Below, piece after piece: positions 25,619 through 34,610 of a stretch of 64,000 nucleotides of DNA; the stretch's first letter is position 1; the number at the start of each line of letters is the position of its first letter. Source of the stretch: Deltaproteobacteria bacterium (lineage in GTDB: Bacteria; Myxococcota_A; Polyangia; Polyangiales; Ga0077539); the NCBI GenBank assembly GCA_016704445.1, contig JADJAE010000150.1, positions 124,001 to 188,000 on the forward strand. The letters run 5' to 3'. The translations under genes were made by a program, and so were the position numbers. Below the pieces are notes generated by a model. The model saw only the letters and a list, made by a program, of their open reading frames with translations, made no database searches and had not been told where the DNA came from.

Positions 25619-26512
25619 ATGAACTCCCTCGTCGATGTCATGGGACCGCTACACCTCGTGGACCACGGCGGCGACGGCCCTCCGATGCTCCTCATTCACG
25701 GCCTCGGCGGCTCCGTCGAGAACTGGCTCCGCGTCGCCTCGCTCCTCGCCCGCGACCACCACGTCTACGCCGTCGACCTCCCTGGCTTCGGCCGCTCTCC
25801 GCCCGCGGGCCGTCCTCCCACCCTGGAGGGCTACGTCGAGCTCATCGCCGCGCTCATCCGTCAGCGCATCCGCGAGCCCGCGGTGCTCGTGGGCAACTCC
25901 ATGGGCGGACTGCTCTCGCTGCTCACGGCCTCGCAGCACCCGGAGCTGGTCCGCGGCGCCGTGCTGGTGAACCCCGCCCTCCCTCGCTACGGCAGCGCCC
26001 CCGTCGACCGGATGGTGGGGACGGTCTTCGCGCTCTACGCCATCCCCGGCGTCGGGGAGCTCTACTTCCGCAAGGTCGCCCGCCGCGCCTCGACCGAGGC
26101 CGCCATCCGGTACTTCTTCGACCTCTGCGGGCTCGATGCGAAGACCCTCCCCCCCGAGGTGATCGACGCCCACCGCGCGGTGCACCGCTACCGCCGAGAC
26201 CTCCCCTGGACCGACGCGACCTTCCTCGGCGCCGCGCGCTCGCTCCTCAAGCTGGTGCTCCGCCCGTCGCGCTTCGAGGAGCACCTGCGCCGGGTGCGCG
26301 CCCCCACGCTGCTGATGCACGGCACCCGCGACCGGCTGGTGTCGGTGCACAACGCCCGCGCCGTCGCGAAGCGCCGCGAGGACTTCTCCTTCGCGGAGCT
26401 CCCCACCCAGGGCCACACCCCGATGCTCGAAGAGCCCGCGGAGTTCGTCGAGCGGGTGCTCGCATGGACCGCCGCGCTCCCAGCGCCCGCTAGGCCCGCC
26501 GCGTCGGCGTGA
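25619..26512 (+). CDS. Alpha/beta hydrolase
   Basis: A 297-residue alpha/beta hydrolase with oxyanion motif IHGLGGS (26-32), the DLPGFGRS loop, nucleophile Ser94 in VGNSMGG, an acid in HGTRDRLV and catalytic His in TQGHTPMLEEP. All triad positions are filled. The ATG at 25619 begins the expected first strand. The substrate is unknown; esterase, lipase and C-C hydrolase are all possible. Its TGA overlaps the GTG of the giant TPR gene. Confidence 0.88.
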   Translation: MNSLVDVMGPLHLVDHGGDGPPMLLIHGLGGSVENWLRVASLLARDHHVYAVDLPGFGRSPPAGRPPTLEGYVELIAALIRQRIREPAVLVGNSMGGLLSLLTASQHPELVRGAVLVNPALPRYGSAPVDRMVGTVFALYAIPGVGELYFRKVARRASTEAAIRYFFDLCGLDAKTLPPEVIDAHRAVHRYRRDLPWTDATFLGAARSLLKLVLRPSRFEEHLRRVRAPTLLMHGTRDRLVSVHNARAVAKRREDFSFAELPTQGHTPMLEEPAEFVERVLAWTAALPAPARPAASA

Positions 26513-29500
26513 TAGCGTCCCGGGTCGGCGGAGACCCATTGCTCGACCCATCCCTGATCCCACTGGTTCAGCGCCTCGATCGCGACCCCGAAGACCGCGA
26601 GGCCATCGAGACCCTCACCCGCGAGCTCGACGCCCGCGGAGAGCACGAGGTGCTCGCGATGCTCCTCGAGAAGGTCGCCGGCCGACGCCGCTCGCCCGAC
26701 GCATCGGTCGAGCTGCTGCACCGGGCGGCCCTTACCTGGTCGGGTAAGGTCGGCGACGACCCGCGCGCGCTCCCGCTGTGGAAGCAGGTGCTCGACGTGC
26801 AGCCCGAGCACGAGGGCGCGCTGCTGGGCCTCGCGTCGATCTACCGCCGCACCAACCGCGCGGAGCAGGCCGAGGGGCTCTACCGCCGGCTGCTGGAGAA
26901 GGCCGTCTCTCCGGCGAAGAAGATCCCGCTGTTGGAGGCGCTGGCCGCCCTCTACGGAGAGCGCGACCTGCCCGACCGGGAGATCGAGACCCGCCGCGAT
27001 CTGGCCGAGCAGCGCGGGCCCGGCGCGGCGGCGACCACCAACCGCCGCTCGTTGGCGAAGCTCCTGGTGGAGCGCTCGCGTCGTCGCGCGGCGGCATCCC
27101 CGCTGGCCGAGGGCGAGGTCGACCCCGATCGTCGCGAGGCCGCGGGGCTGCTGGGCGCGGTGGCGCGCGAGGGGGCGACCGGTCGCTCGACGGAGTTCGC
27201 GCAGGCGGCGCTGACGCTCTGGCCCGGCGACGAGAGCGCCTTCGACGTGCTGGAGGAGAGCTCGGCGCTGAAGCAGTCGGAGCTCACCACGCTGCGCATC
27301 CAGTTTCTCGCGGCCAACCCGAGGGGCGCGCGAGGGCAGCGGGTGCGGCGCGACCTCGCGGAGGCCTACGTGGCCACGCAGCGCCCGGAGGACGCCATCG
27401 CCGTGCTCGCGGCGGCGGTGGACGACGACCCGCAGGCGGCGCAGTCGCTGGCGAAGCTCTACGAGCGGATGCAGCGCCACCTCGACCTGGCGAAGCTGCT
27501 CGACCGCCTCCCGACGCCGACGGAGGCCGAGGCCCGGCTGGGGCTGCTACGACGGAGGTCCGCGGCGTGGAAGGCGGCCGGTCAGAGGCCGCAGCACCTG
27601 GCCGCGATGAGGGCGCTGCTGGACGAGTCCCCCGCGGAGGGCGAGGCGCTGGCGGAGGTGGAGCGGGACTGCCGACTGCAGGGATTGCTGGCGGAGCTGA
27701 GAGACCGGCTGCGCGCGGCGGCCATGGTGGAGGGCGTCGACGGGGCCTCGAAGGTGCGGTGGCTGCGCGAGGTGGCGCAGCTCGCGGAGCGGCGCTTCGA
27801 CGACCTGGCGGACGCGCGCGCGGCCTGGGAGGCGCTGGAGCGCGTGGCCGACAAGGCGGAGGAGCGCGCGGAGGCCCAGGAGGCGCTGGTCCGGCTGATG
27901 GCCCGCGGGGAGGACTGGGAGCACGTGCTGGAGCGCCTGGAGGCGCAGGCCGAGGCGGAGCAGGACGCCTCGGAGGCGCGTCGTCGCTGGATGCGCTGGG
28001 TGCAGGTGCGGCGAGAGCACCGGCCTGACCCGGCGCGCGAGGTGGCGGTGCTGGAGAAGCTGTGGGGGCAGCACCCGGACGACGACGCGGTGGCGAGGGC
28101 GCTGGTGGACGCTCGCCGCAGGGCGGGCGACGACCTCGGGGTGACCGAGGTGCTCTACGCGCTCATCGAGCGGGCGGGGCCCTCCAACGCGGCGTCGCGG
28201 TGGTGCCAGCTCGCCGAGCACCTCGAGCGGGTGGGCGACCTGGAGAGCAGCGCCGAGGCGTGGCAGAGCGCGCGCACCATCGATCCCAGCAGCGCGCTGG
28301 CGTGGGAGGCCGAGGCGAGGGTGCTCGGCTCGCTGGGCGACCGGGAGCGGCTGCTGACCGCGCTGGCGGCCTACGCCGATCACCCGGTGGCCGCAGGACG
28401 GAAGGCCGGAGAGCTGTACGCGAGGGCCGCGCACCTGGCCTTCGAGCTGGGTCGCAAGGAGCGGGCGGCGCACCTCGCGGAGCGGGCGCTGCGCTTCAAT
28501 CCCGACGACGACGCGATGAAGAGCCTGGTGGCGACGCTCGACGATCCGGGCACCGCGCCGGTGTCCTTCGAGGAGCTGCTGGCCGAGATCTCCCGGGAGA
28601 CGAAGTCGGAGCCCTCGGAGCCGGTGGAGCCCTCGGAGCCGGTGGTGGTCCCCGAGGAGCACGAGCCCGTGGAGGAGCCCACTGGCGCGGTGGACATCGA
28701 GCACGAGCTCGTGGAGGAGCCCACTGGCGCGGTGGACATCGAGCACGAGCCCGTGGATGAGCCCACCGGCGCGGTGGACATCGAGCACGAGCCCGTGGAG
28801 GAGCCCACCGGCGCGGTGGACATCGAGCACGAGCCCGCGGAGGAGCCCACCGGCGCGGTGGACATCGAGCATGAGCCCGTGGAGGAGCCCACCGGGGCGG
28901 TGGAGATCGCAGACTCCCAGGCCCCCCGGGAGGCCGTGACAGAACCGCCGGTAGAGCGAGCGCTCCCGGAGGCGATCGAGGCGTCGGATGCGTCGGTGGA
29001 GAAGACCCCGGTGGCCACGGTGCTGGCCGAGGAGGCTCCCGCCGAGCTGTCCGACGACCTGCTGGAGGAGATCACCCACGAGCCGACGGAGGAGCCTCCC
29101 GTCGCGCCAGCTCCTCCCTCCGCGCCACCGCCGAACCCCGCGGACCACGACGAGCGAACTCCGCTGCAGGGCGTTCGTTTGCCGGAAGAGATCCCGATGG
29201 ACGCCGAGGCCTCGCCGCTCCCTCCCGTCGAGGAGCCTCCGCCCTCGCCGGGCTCCATCACCGCCGAGATGACGGCGGTCCCCGCGCCTCCGTTGCCGCC
29301 GAGCGCCCCGGTCGAGACGCCCACGGTTGCGCCCCCGCCCGCGGCCTCCAACGAAGACTCCATCATCATCGACGAGAGCCTCTTCGGCGAGCCTTCAGCG
29401 CCGCCTCCGATCGTCGTCGCAGCGCCGCCTCCGATCGTCGTCGCAGCGCCGCCTCCGGTCGTCGTCGCAGCGCCGCCTCCGGTCGTCGTCGCAGCACCGC

Positions 29501-30258
29501 CTCCGCTCGTCGTCGCAGCGCCGCCTCCGGTCGTCGTCGCAGCGCCGCCTCCGGTCATGGCTCCTCCGTCGCTGCCTCCGCTGCCTCCTCCGTCCGTGGC
29601 TCCGCCGAGGCAGCGCATCGCGACGGCCATCCCTCCGACGATGCCCTTCGCGGTGCCGCCCCCCGCGGTGCCGGCCCCTGCGATCGCCGCTCCGTCCTTC
29701 ATTCCACAACCGGTCGAGCCTCCGCCCGCTCCTCCGTTGCAGTTCAATCCACAACCCGTGGTCGCGGCGTCGCCTCCCCCGGCGCTTCAGTTCAATCCAC
29801 AACCCGTGGTCGCGGCGTCGCCTCCGCCGGCGCTACAGTTCAATCCACAACCCATTCTCGAAGCGCCGCTGCCTCCGCCGGCCCTTCAGTTCAACCCACA
29901 ACCCATTCTCGAAGCGCCGCTGCCTCCGCCGGCCCTTCAGTTCAACCCACAACCCATCCTCGATGCGCCGCCGCCTCCCCCGGCGCTCCAGTTCAATCCA
30001 CAGCCCGTGGCCGTGATGGCGCCCCCCTCGTCGCCCGGCGATCCCTTCGGCCACGCCGCGGGCGACTGGGCCGTCGACGCCAGCGGAGACCCCTTCGCCC
30101 AGGGACCTTCCCCGGTCGCCGCACCTCCGCCTCCGGCCGCCGTCGAGGCCCCTCCGCCGCCTGCTCCAGCGCCCGCCCCAGCGCCCCCGGCCTCACCCGC
30201 CTTCGAGCGGGTGCTCCTCCCGATGTTCGAAGCGCTCCTCGGCGAACGCCACGGCTAG
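26509..30258 (+). CDS. Large TPR protein with acidic and Pro-rich repeat tail
   Basis: A 1249-residue protein with a GTG start overlapping the upstream stop (GTGA). Residues 1 to about 690 are helical tetratricopeptide-type repeats. After that come six copies of a 14-residue acidic unit (HEPVEEPTGAVDIE-like, DNA 28660-28911), a variable acidic stretch, seven copies of an 8-residue APPPVVVA unit (about 29398-29565) and six copies of a ~16-residue unit centred on LQFNPQP (about 29733-30010). No signal peptide, so it is cytoplasmic. It looks like a scaffold with disordered, length-variable arms. The repeats are near-identical in DNA, which favours slippage. Function not recognised. Confidence 0.85.
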   Translation: MIASRVGGDPLLDPSLIPLVQRLDRDPEDREAIETLTRELDARGEHEVLAMLLEKVAGRRRSPDASVELLHRAALTWSGKVGDDPRALPLWKQVLDVQPEHEGALLGLASIYRRTNRAEQAEGLYRRLLEKAVSPAKKIPLLEALAALYGERDLPDREIETRRDLAEQRGPGAAATTNRRSLAKLLVERSRRRAAASPLAEGEVDPDRREAAGLLGAVAREGATGRSTEFAQAALTLWPGDESAFDVLEESSALKQSELTTLRIQFLAANPRGARGQRVRRDLAEAYVATQRPEDAIAVLAAAVDDDPQAAQSLAKLYERMQRHLDLAKLLDRLPTPTEAEARLGLLRRRSAAWKAAGQRPQHLAAMRALLDESPAEGEALAEVERDCRLQGLLAELRDRLRAAAMVEGVDGASKVRWLREVAQLAERRFDDLADARAAWEALERVADKAEERAEAQEALVRLMARGEDWEHVLERLEAQAEAEQDASEARRRWMRWVQVRREHRPDPAREVAVLEKLWGQHPDDDAVARALVDARRRAGDDLGVTEVLYALIERAGPSNAASRWCQLAEHLERVGDLESSAEAWQSARTIDPSSALAWEAEARVLGSLGDRERLLTALAAYADHPVAAGRKAGELYARAAHLAFELGRKERAAHLAERALRFNPDDDAMKSLVATLDDPGTAPVSFEELLAEISRETKSEPSEPVEPSEPVVVPEEHEPVEEPTGAVDIEHELVEEPTGAVDIEHEPVDEPTGAVDIEHEPVEEPTGAVDIEHEPAEEPTGAVDIEHEPVEEPTGAVEIADSQAPREAVTEPPVERALPEAIEASDASVEKTPVATVLAEEAPAELSDDLLEEITHEPTEEPPVAPAPPSAPPPNPADHDERTPLQGVRLPEEIPMDAEASPLPPVEEPPPSPGSITAEMTAVPAPPLPPSAPVETPTVAPPPAASNEDSIIIDESLFGEPSAPPPIVVAAPPPIVVAAPPPVVVAAPPPVVVAAPPPLVVAAPPPVVVAAPPPVMAPPSLPPLPPPSVAPPRQRIATAIPPTMPFAVPPPAVPAPAIAAPSFIPQPVEPPPAPPLQFNPQPVVAASPPPALQFNPQPVVAASPPPALQFNPQPILEAPLPPPALQFNPQPILEAPLPPPALQFNPQPILDAPPPPPALQFNPQPVAVMAPPSSPGDPFGHAAGDWAVDASGDPFAQGPSPVAAPPPPAAVEAPPPPAPAPAPAPPASPAFERVLLPMFEALLGERHG

Positions 30259-30273
30259 AGCGGTTCCCGTCCG

Positions 30274-30291
30274 CACATGGGCTCCCATGTG
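30274..30291. promoter_or_regulatory. Perfect palindrome downstream of TPR gene
   Basis: CACATGGG-CT-CCCATGTG is an 8-base perfect inverted repeat with a 2-base centre, 15 bases after the TPR stop. The surrounding 30259-30469 gap is lower in GC and also holds a GGATATC-type dyad and an AGGTGGT/ACCACCT pair near 30381-30414. It may be a terminator remnant or an operator for the HEAT-repeat gene. No poly-T follows directly. Confidence 0.35.
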
Positions 30292-30469
30292 GGCTGAATA
30301 ATCACTCCATTTTTCCTCATTCCGCACGGTGACAGGCCGATCATCCCATGTGATGTTGGATATCGAACCGGCGGTCATTCCGTAGGTGGTGTTCGCGGAT
30401 ATCCGATACCACCTGCGGCTCGATTCGAGGCCGGTCTCACTCGGCTCCCATTCGTCAATGGAGGGGTTC

Positions 30470-31318
30470 ATGCGTCGTGGTGTCTGGTCGGCCCCCGCTC
30501 TCTTCGCAGCCCTCCTCCTCGCAGCCTCCGGGGCGCAGGCCCAGCGCGCCGTCGAGACCGACTCCCCGGTGGTGCAGATGCTCCGCCGCTCGCCCGACGC
30601 CCGCACCCGCGCCCAGGCCGCCCTCACCCTCGCGCGCATCCCGAGCCCCGACGCCCCCGCCGCGCTGCGCGCCGCCCTCGGCGACCGCGCCGCGGTCGTG
30701 CGCGCCGCCGCCGCGGTGACCCTCGCCGACCTCAACGACTCCGACTCCATCGCCGCGCTGCGAGCCCACTCGCGCGACCCCGACGCCAACGTCCGCGACG
30801 CCATCGAGCGCGCCCTCGCGCGCCTCGAGACGCCCTCCTCCAGCGCCCGCTTCGACCCCGTTCAGCCCGTCGACCTCGCGCGCGTCCGCTTCCTCGTGCG
30901 CCCCGGCGAGCTCGCCGACCGCGAGCGCTCCGACGAGGCCCGCGGCGAGCTGCTCCGCGCCGCCGTGCGCTCCGCGCTCAGCAACCGCGGCACCGTGGCG
31001 CTCCACCCCGGGGTGCTCCCGCCCTCCGCGCAGCGCCGCCTCCGCAGCGGATCGCTCCGTCAGTTCTCCCTCGACGGCGGCCTCCAGGCGGTGCGCCGGG
31101 TGCCCGCTCCCGGGGGCGACCGGCTGCGCGCCGAGGTCAGCCTGGTCATCGTCGCCGAGCCGCAGCACGCCATCGTGGGCATGGTCACCGGCGCCGCCTC
31201 GCTGCCCGCTCCGATGGGCGACGCGCAGGCGCAGCGCCGCGTCGAGGCCAGCCTCATCGCGTCGGCGGTGCAGGCCGCGCTGCGCGACGTCGAGAGCTAC
31301 CTCGCGCAGACCCCGTAG
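30470..31318 (+). CDS. Exported HEAT-repeat protein
   Basis: A 282-residue protein with signal peptide MRRGVWSAPALFAALLLAAS cut after AQA. Residues about 35-120 form two to three HEAT/PBS-lyase-type helical repeats (ALGDRAAVVRAAAAVTLADL, then HSRDPDANVRDAIERALARL). The C-terminal 150 residues are an unassigned mixed domain with a charged RSDEARGELLRAAVRSAL helix. The ATG at 30470 follows GGAGGGG and is preferred over earlier in-frame ATGs. Probably a periplasmic scaffold; no partner identified. Confidence 0.78.
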   Translation: MRRGVWSAPALFAALLLAASGAQAQRAVETDSPVVQMLRRSPDARTRAQAALTLARIPSPDAPAALRAALGDRAAVVRAAAAVTLADLNDSDSIAALRAHSRDPDANVRDAIERALARLETPSSSARFDPVQPVDLARVRFLVRPGELADRERSDEARGELLRAAVRSALSNRGTVALHPGVLPPSAQRRLRSGSLRQFSLDGGLQAVRRVPAPGGDRLRAEVSLVIVAEPQHAIVGMVTGAASLPAPMGDAQAQRRVEASLIASAVQAALRDVESYLAQTP

Positions 31319-31433
31319 CGCCCCGACGGCTCGACAAGCCCCCTCCTGCGACCCAAGCTCTTTAGCGCTTCCGTCGGTCTGCCTTGCGAATTCGCGGGCG
31401 GGTCGGCGGTCGCGGAAAGCGAAGGTCCAACAC

Positions 31434-32369
31434 ATGACCCTCCGTACCAGGCTCCTCTCCGGTTCATTGCTTGCGGCTCTCCTCGTCCCGACGACCGCGC
31501 TCGCCGGAACGCTCCAGATCCGTGACCCGGGCGACGTTCTCCCCGCCCAGGAGGAGGTCAACCTCCGCGAGGCCGCACGCGCCTGGCCCTTCGACGCTCG
31601 CGTGGTGGTCACCACGGAGATGTCCTCCCGAGCGGACTTCGATCGCTACGTGGGCAACCAGGTAGCCAGCGCCAACATGGTGGTGGTCGGCGTCGACCCG
31701 ACGCACCGCATGACCTCGGTGCACTTCGGCACCGGCACCCGCATCGCCAGGGCGCGCTTCAGCGCCATCGAAAACGCCGGCGACGGGTGGTTCCGCCAGG
31801 GGCAATGGCGCGGCGGCATCGAGGCGATCCTCTCGTCGGCCAGCAGCGCCGTCGGCAGCGGCTCGCCGGGCTCCGTGGCCATGGCTCCTGCGGGCTCCCG
31901 CGAGGAGGCCCCGTCGTTTCCCTGGGGCCTGATGCTCCTCGGCCTCGGCGGCGTGGCCATCGCGGTGATGGTCTTCCGCGCCGCGCGCAACCGCGCGCAG
32001 ATGGGGGCTATGGGCCCTGGCGCTGATCCCTACCGCGCGCAGCAGTACCCGCCCGGGTACAACCCCAACGGCCCGGGCGCTTACGGTCCCGGGTATGGTC
32101 CGGGCTACGGCCCGCAGCCCGGCGGCATGGGCGGCCTCGGCGCGGGCATCCTCGGCGCGGGCGTAGGCGGCCTCGCGGGCTACGCGATCGGGTCGGCGAT
32201 GGCCAACCGCGAAGAGCAGCACGGCGGCGACCACCACGCGGGCTCTGACGGCGGCGGCGACTCGTCCGGCTTCGACGCGGGCGGCAGCAGCTCCGGCTGG
32301 GACGACGGCGGCGGCGGAGGCGGCTTCGACGGCGGCGGCGACTCCGGCGGCGGTGGCGGCGACTGGTGA
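31434..32369 (+). CDS. TPM-domain membrane protein with Gly-rich tail (YgcG-like)
   Basis: A 311-residue protein: signal peptide (cleaved after ALA), a TPM-like domain (about residues 25-135; RDPGDVLPAQEEVNLREAA, then DARVVVTTE and the HFGTGTRI strand), a transmembrane helix near 165-182, a Pro/Gly/Tyr stretch (GYGPGYGPGYGP) and a Ser/Gly/Asp tail ending GGGGGDW. This is the layout of YgcG/TPM_phosphatase proteins, which have Gly-rich C-termini. The biochemical role is unsettled. The kinase-macro gene follows after 17 bases. Confidence 0.78.
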   Translation: MTLRTRLLSGSLLAALLVPTTALAGTLQIRDPGDVLPAQEEVNLREAARAWPFDARVVVTTEMSSRADFDRYVGNQVASANMVVVGVDPTHRMTSVHFGTGTRIARARFSAIENAGDGWFRQGQWRGGIEAILSSASSAVGSGSPGSVAMAPAGSREEAPSFPWGLMLLGLGGVAIAVMVFRAARNRAQMGAMGPGADPYRAQQYPPGYNPNGPGAYGPGYGPGYGPQPGGMGGLGAGILGAGVGGLAGYAIGSAMANREEQHGGDHHAGSDGGGDSSGFDAGGSSSGWDDGGGGGGFDGGGDSGGGGGDW

Positions 32370-32386
32370 CCGCACGGTAGACCTCA

Positions 32387-33895
32387 ATGGCCCATAGCGC
32401 CATGAACGACCCCCAATCCCCGAACACATCTCCCGCTGACCCGTCGCCTGCGATGGGTCAGATGGCCACCGAGTTCCTGGCGCCTCCGCCGGTGGCGGTC
32501 TCGCTCGACCCGGCTGCCTCCAAACCCAACAGCCCGAGCTCGGGAGGCCCGCGCCCCGACCGGGATTTCCACGGACTCAAGGTCCACGGGATGCTGGGCG
32601 AGGGAGGCATGGGGGCGGCCTTCCTCGCGAGCCACAAGGTGCTGCGGGTTCCGCTGGTCATCAAGACCTTCAAGAGCGCGGCGCCGGCCCAGATCTTCCG
32701 GGAGGCGCACCTCGCGGCGAGGGTGTCCTCGCCGCACGTGGTGAGCGTGCTCGACGCGGGCGTGGAAGACGGTGTGCCCTTCGTGGTGCAGCGCTACGTC
32801 GACGGCATCGACCTGGAGGAGCTGCTGAGGGCCCAGCGCGCCATCGGTCGGCGGCTGCCGGTCGACCTGGTGTGCAGGCTGGTGCTCGACGCGGCGATGG
32901 GGCTGCGGGCGATCCACCAGGCCGGGGTCATACACAGGGACGTAAAGCCCGCCAACCTCTTCCTGGGCGGCAACGGGACGGCCTCGGTAGGGGACTTCGG
33001 CATCGCGGTGGAGACCCTCTCCGGCAACGCGCACGAGCCCATCGTGGGGACGCCGCAGTTCATGGCCCCCGAGCAGTGGAACCAGGGGGTCATCGACCGG
33101 CGCACGGACCTCTACGCCCTCGGGGCGACGGCGCACCTGCTGTCGACGAACGTCCCTCCCTTCCACGGGGAGAGCGCGCTGCTGCTGGGCGTGGCGCACG
33201 TCTCCGAGCCGTACATCCCGCCGATTCCGCGCGACCCGAGGGAGGCCTACCTCTTCGCGGTGGTGGGGCGGATGCTGCGCAAGCGGCCCGACGAGCGCTA
33301 CGCCAGCGCCGACGAGGTGGTGCGCTCCCTCGGGGTGGTCACCGAGCCCGGCGCGAGGATCATCCCCCAGGAGCACGACCACGCCGCCATCGGGGAGGTG
33401 CGGGTGGAGCTGGTGGTGGGCGACATCGCCGAGCAGCAGGTGGACGTGATCGTGTCGGCCGCCAACACGCAGCTCAAGATGGACCGCGGGGTGGCGCTCT
33501 CGCTGCTGCGCGCAGGCGGCGAGGAGATCGCCGCGGAGGCCAAGGCCCAGCGGGAGCTACCCGTGGCGATGGGCGACGTGGTGTGGACCTCCGCGGGGAG
33601 GCTCTCCGCGCGCCACGTGGCCCACGCGGTGGCGGCGCTCGACGGGGCCATCTGCCTGCAACGGTGCGTGCTGCGGGTGCTGCTGGAGGCCGAGGCCCGG
33701 GGCGCGACGACGGTGGCCTTCCCGGCGCTGGGGACGGGCGTCGGAGAGGTTCCGATGGCGCAGGGGGCCAAGCTCATCCTGGAGGCCTTCCGCACCTTCG
33801 CGTGGGTGCAGCCGCAGCACGTGCGAGTGCTGCGGGTGGTGCTCTTCAAGGACGCCGACCGGGACTGCTGGCGGGACGTGCTCCAGTCGATGTGA
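32387..33895 (+). CDS. Ser/Thr protein kinase fused to macro (ADP-ribose-binding) domain
   Basis: A 502-residue cytoplasmic protein. The kinase part has GEGGMGAAF (71-79), Lys93 in VIKTF, HRDVKPAN (183-190), DFGIA (203-207) and APEQ (227-230). After residue ~320 a macro domain follows: VELVVGDIAEQQVDVIVSAA with Asn360 (GDI 345-347, AAN 358-360), a GVALSLLRAGGEEI loop, TSAGRLSARHVAHAV and FPALGTGVGEVP. There is no transmembrane segment between them. Macro domains bind or hydrolyse ADP-ribose, so the kinase may be gated by ADP-ribosyl signals or may act on ADP-ribosylated targets. An internal ATG at 32402 is an alternative start. Confidence 0.88.
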   Translation: MAHSAMNDPQSPNTSPADPSPAMGQMATEFLAPPPVAVSLDPAASKPNSPSSGGPRPDRDFHGLKVHGMLGEGGMGAAFLASHKVLRVPLVIKTFKSAAPAQIFREAHLAARVSSPHVVSVLDAGVEDGVPFVVQRYVDGIDLEELLRAQRAIGRRLPVDLVCRLVLDAAMGLRAIHQAGVIHRDVKPANLFLGGNGTASVGDFGIAVETLSGNAHEPIVGTPQFMAPEQWNQGVIDRRTDLYALGATAHLLSTNVPPFHGESALLLGVAHVSEPYIPPIPRDPREAYLFAVVGRMLRKRPDERYASADEVVRSLGVVTEPGARIIPQEHDHAAIGEVRVELVVGDIAEQQVDVIVSAANTQLKMDRGVALSLLRAGGEEIAAEAKAQRELPVAMGDVVWTSAGRLSARHVAHAVAALDGAICLQRCVLRVLLEAEARGATTVAFPALGTGVGEVPMAQGAKLILEAFRTFAWVQPQHVRVLRVVLFKDADRDCWRDVLQSM

Positions 33896-33905
33896 CCTGA
33901 ACCGC

Positions 33906-34526
33906 TCAGCGGCGCTGTCGCTCGGGGCGCTGCGTCGAGGCGGGCTCCTCGTCGGCCGCCGCTTCGGTGCTCGCGTCGGAGGCAGCGGCGTCGATGCGCA
34001 CCCCCGATCCCAGCTTGCGGGCGCGGGCCTCCTCGATGGCCAGCGCGACGGCCGCGGCGTCGGGCGTGGTGATCACCACCTTGCGGGTCTTCGACCCCTC
34101 GGTGACCTCCAGCGCGATGCACTCGCCCTCGCCGCCCGGCACGCTGTAGGCCCTGGTCCCGTCGAGCGCCCGGCGGAAGCCCCAGCCGCCGAAGCGCAGG
34201 GGGTTGTAGGTCGTCACCTCGCAGCGGGTGATGTTCTCCACCGCGATGGTCGGGCCCCAGAGCCCGTACTGCACGTGCAGCGCGTCGTCGGTGACCACCA
34301 CCCGGAGGTGAGAGAGCACCAGCGTGATCAGCACCAGCGGAATCAGCCCGATCAGGTTCACCGGCCCGGTCGCGAAGGCTGAGCCGATCGTCGCCATCGC
34401 CGCGAAGCCGATCACCGCGAAGAACCACCAGGGCATGCGCTGCTTCGTCACGATGCGCGCCCGGCCGCCCTCCATGTACTGCGCCGTGTACTCGTCTCCA
34501 ACGGGCTTCGGTGACTCGTCTGCCAT
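33906..34526 (-). CDS. Bacterial PH-domain membrane protein
   Basis: A 206-residue protein with a short cytoplasmic N-terminus, two adjacent membrane helices (about 32-70) and a PH-like beta domain (LRVVVTDDALHVQYGLWGP, then ITRCEVTTYNPLRFGGWG and GECIALEVTEGSKTRKVVI) followed by an Asp/Glu/Ala tail. This is the bPH/DUF architecture found in many small bacterial membrane proteins of unknown function. It is the only minus-strand gene between 15.7 and 36.9 kb and converges on the kinase-macro gene. Confidence 0.75.
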   Translation of the reverse strand: MADESPKPVGDEYTAQYMEGGRARIVTKQRMPWWFFAVIGFAAMATIGSAFATGPVNLIGLIPLVLITLVLSHLRVVVTDDALHVQYGLWGPTIAVENITRCEVTTYNPLRFGGWGFRRALDGTRAYSVPGGEGECIALEVTEGSKTRKVVITTPDAAAVALAIEEARARKLGSGVRIDAAASDASTEAAADEEPASTQRPERQRR

Positions 34527-34610
34527 GAGGTTTTCCTGAGCCTATCGCAGTGGTCAGGGTATGTCACCCGCGTCGTTGCAGCGGGGCCGCGCGAGCCTAC
34601 CTTCAAGGGC

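Noticed and set aside
28660..28911. 42-bp repeats as a CRISPR or intergenic satellite
   Set aside because: They are in frame, 14 codons each, inside a long coding region.
27547..29148. Long antisense open frames across the TPR gene
   Set aside because: Low-complexity Leu/Arg/His composition typical of shadows of repeat-rich GC DNA.
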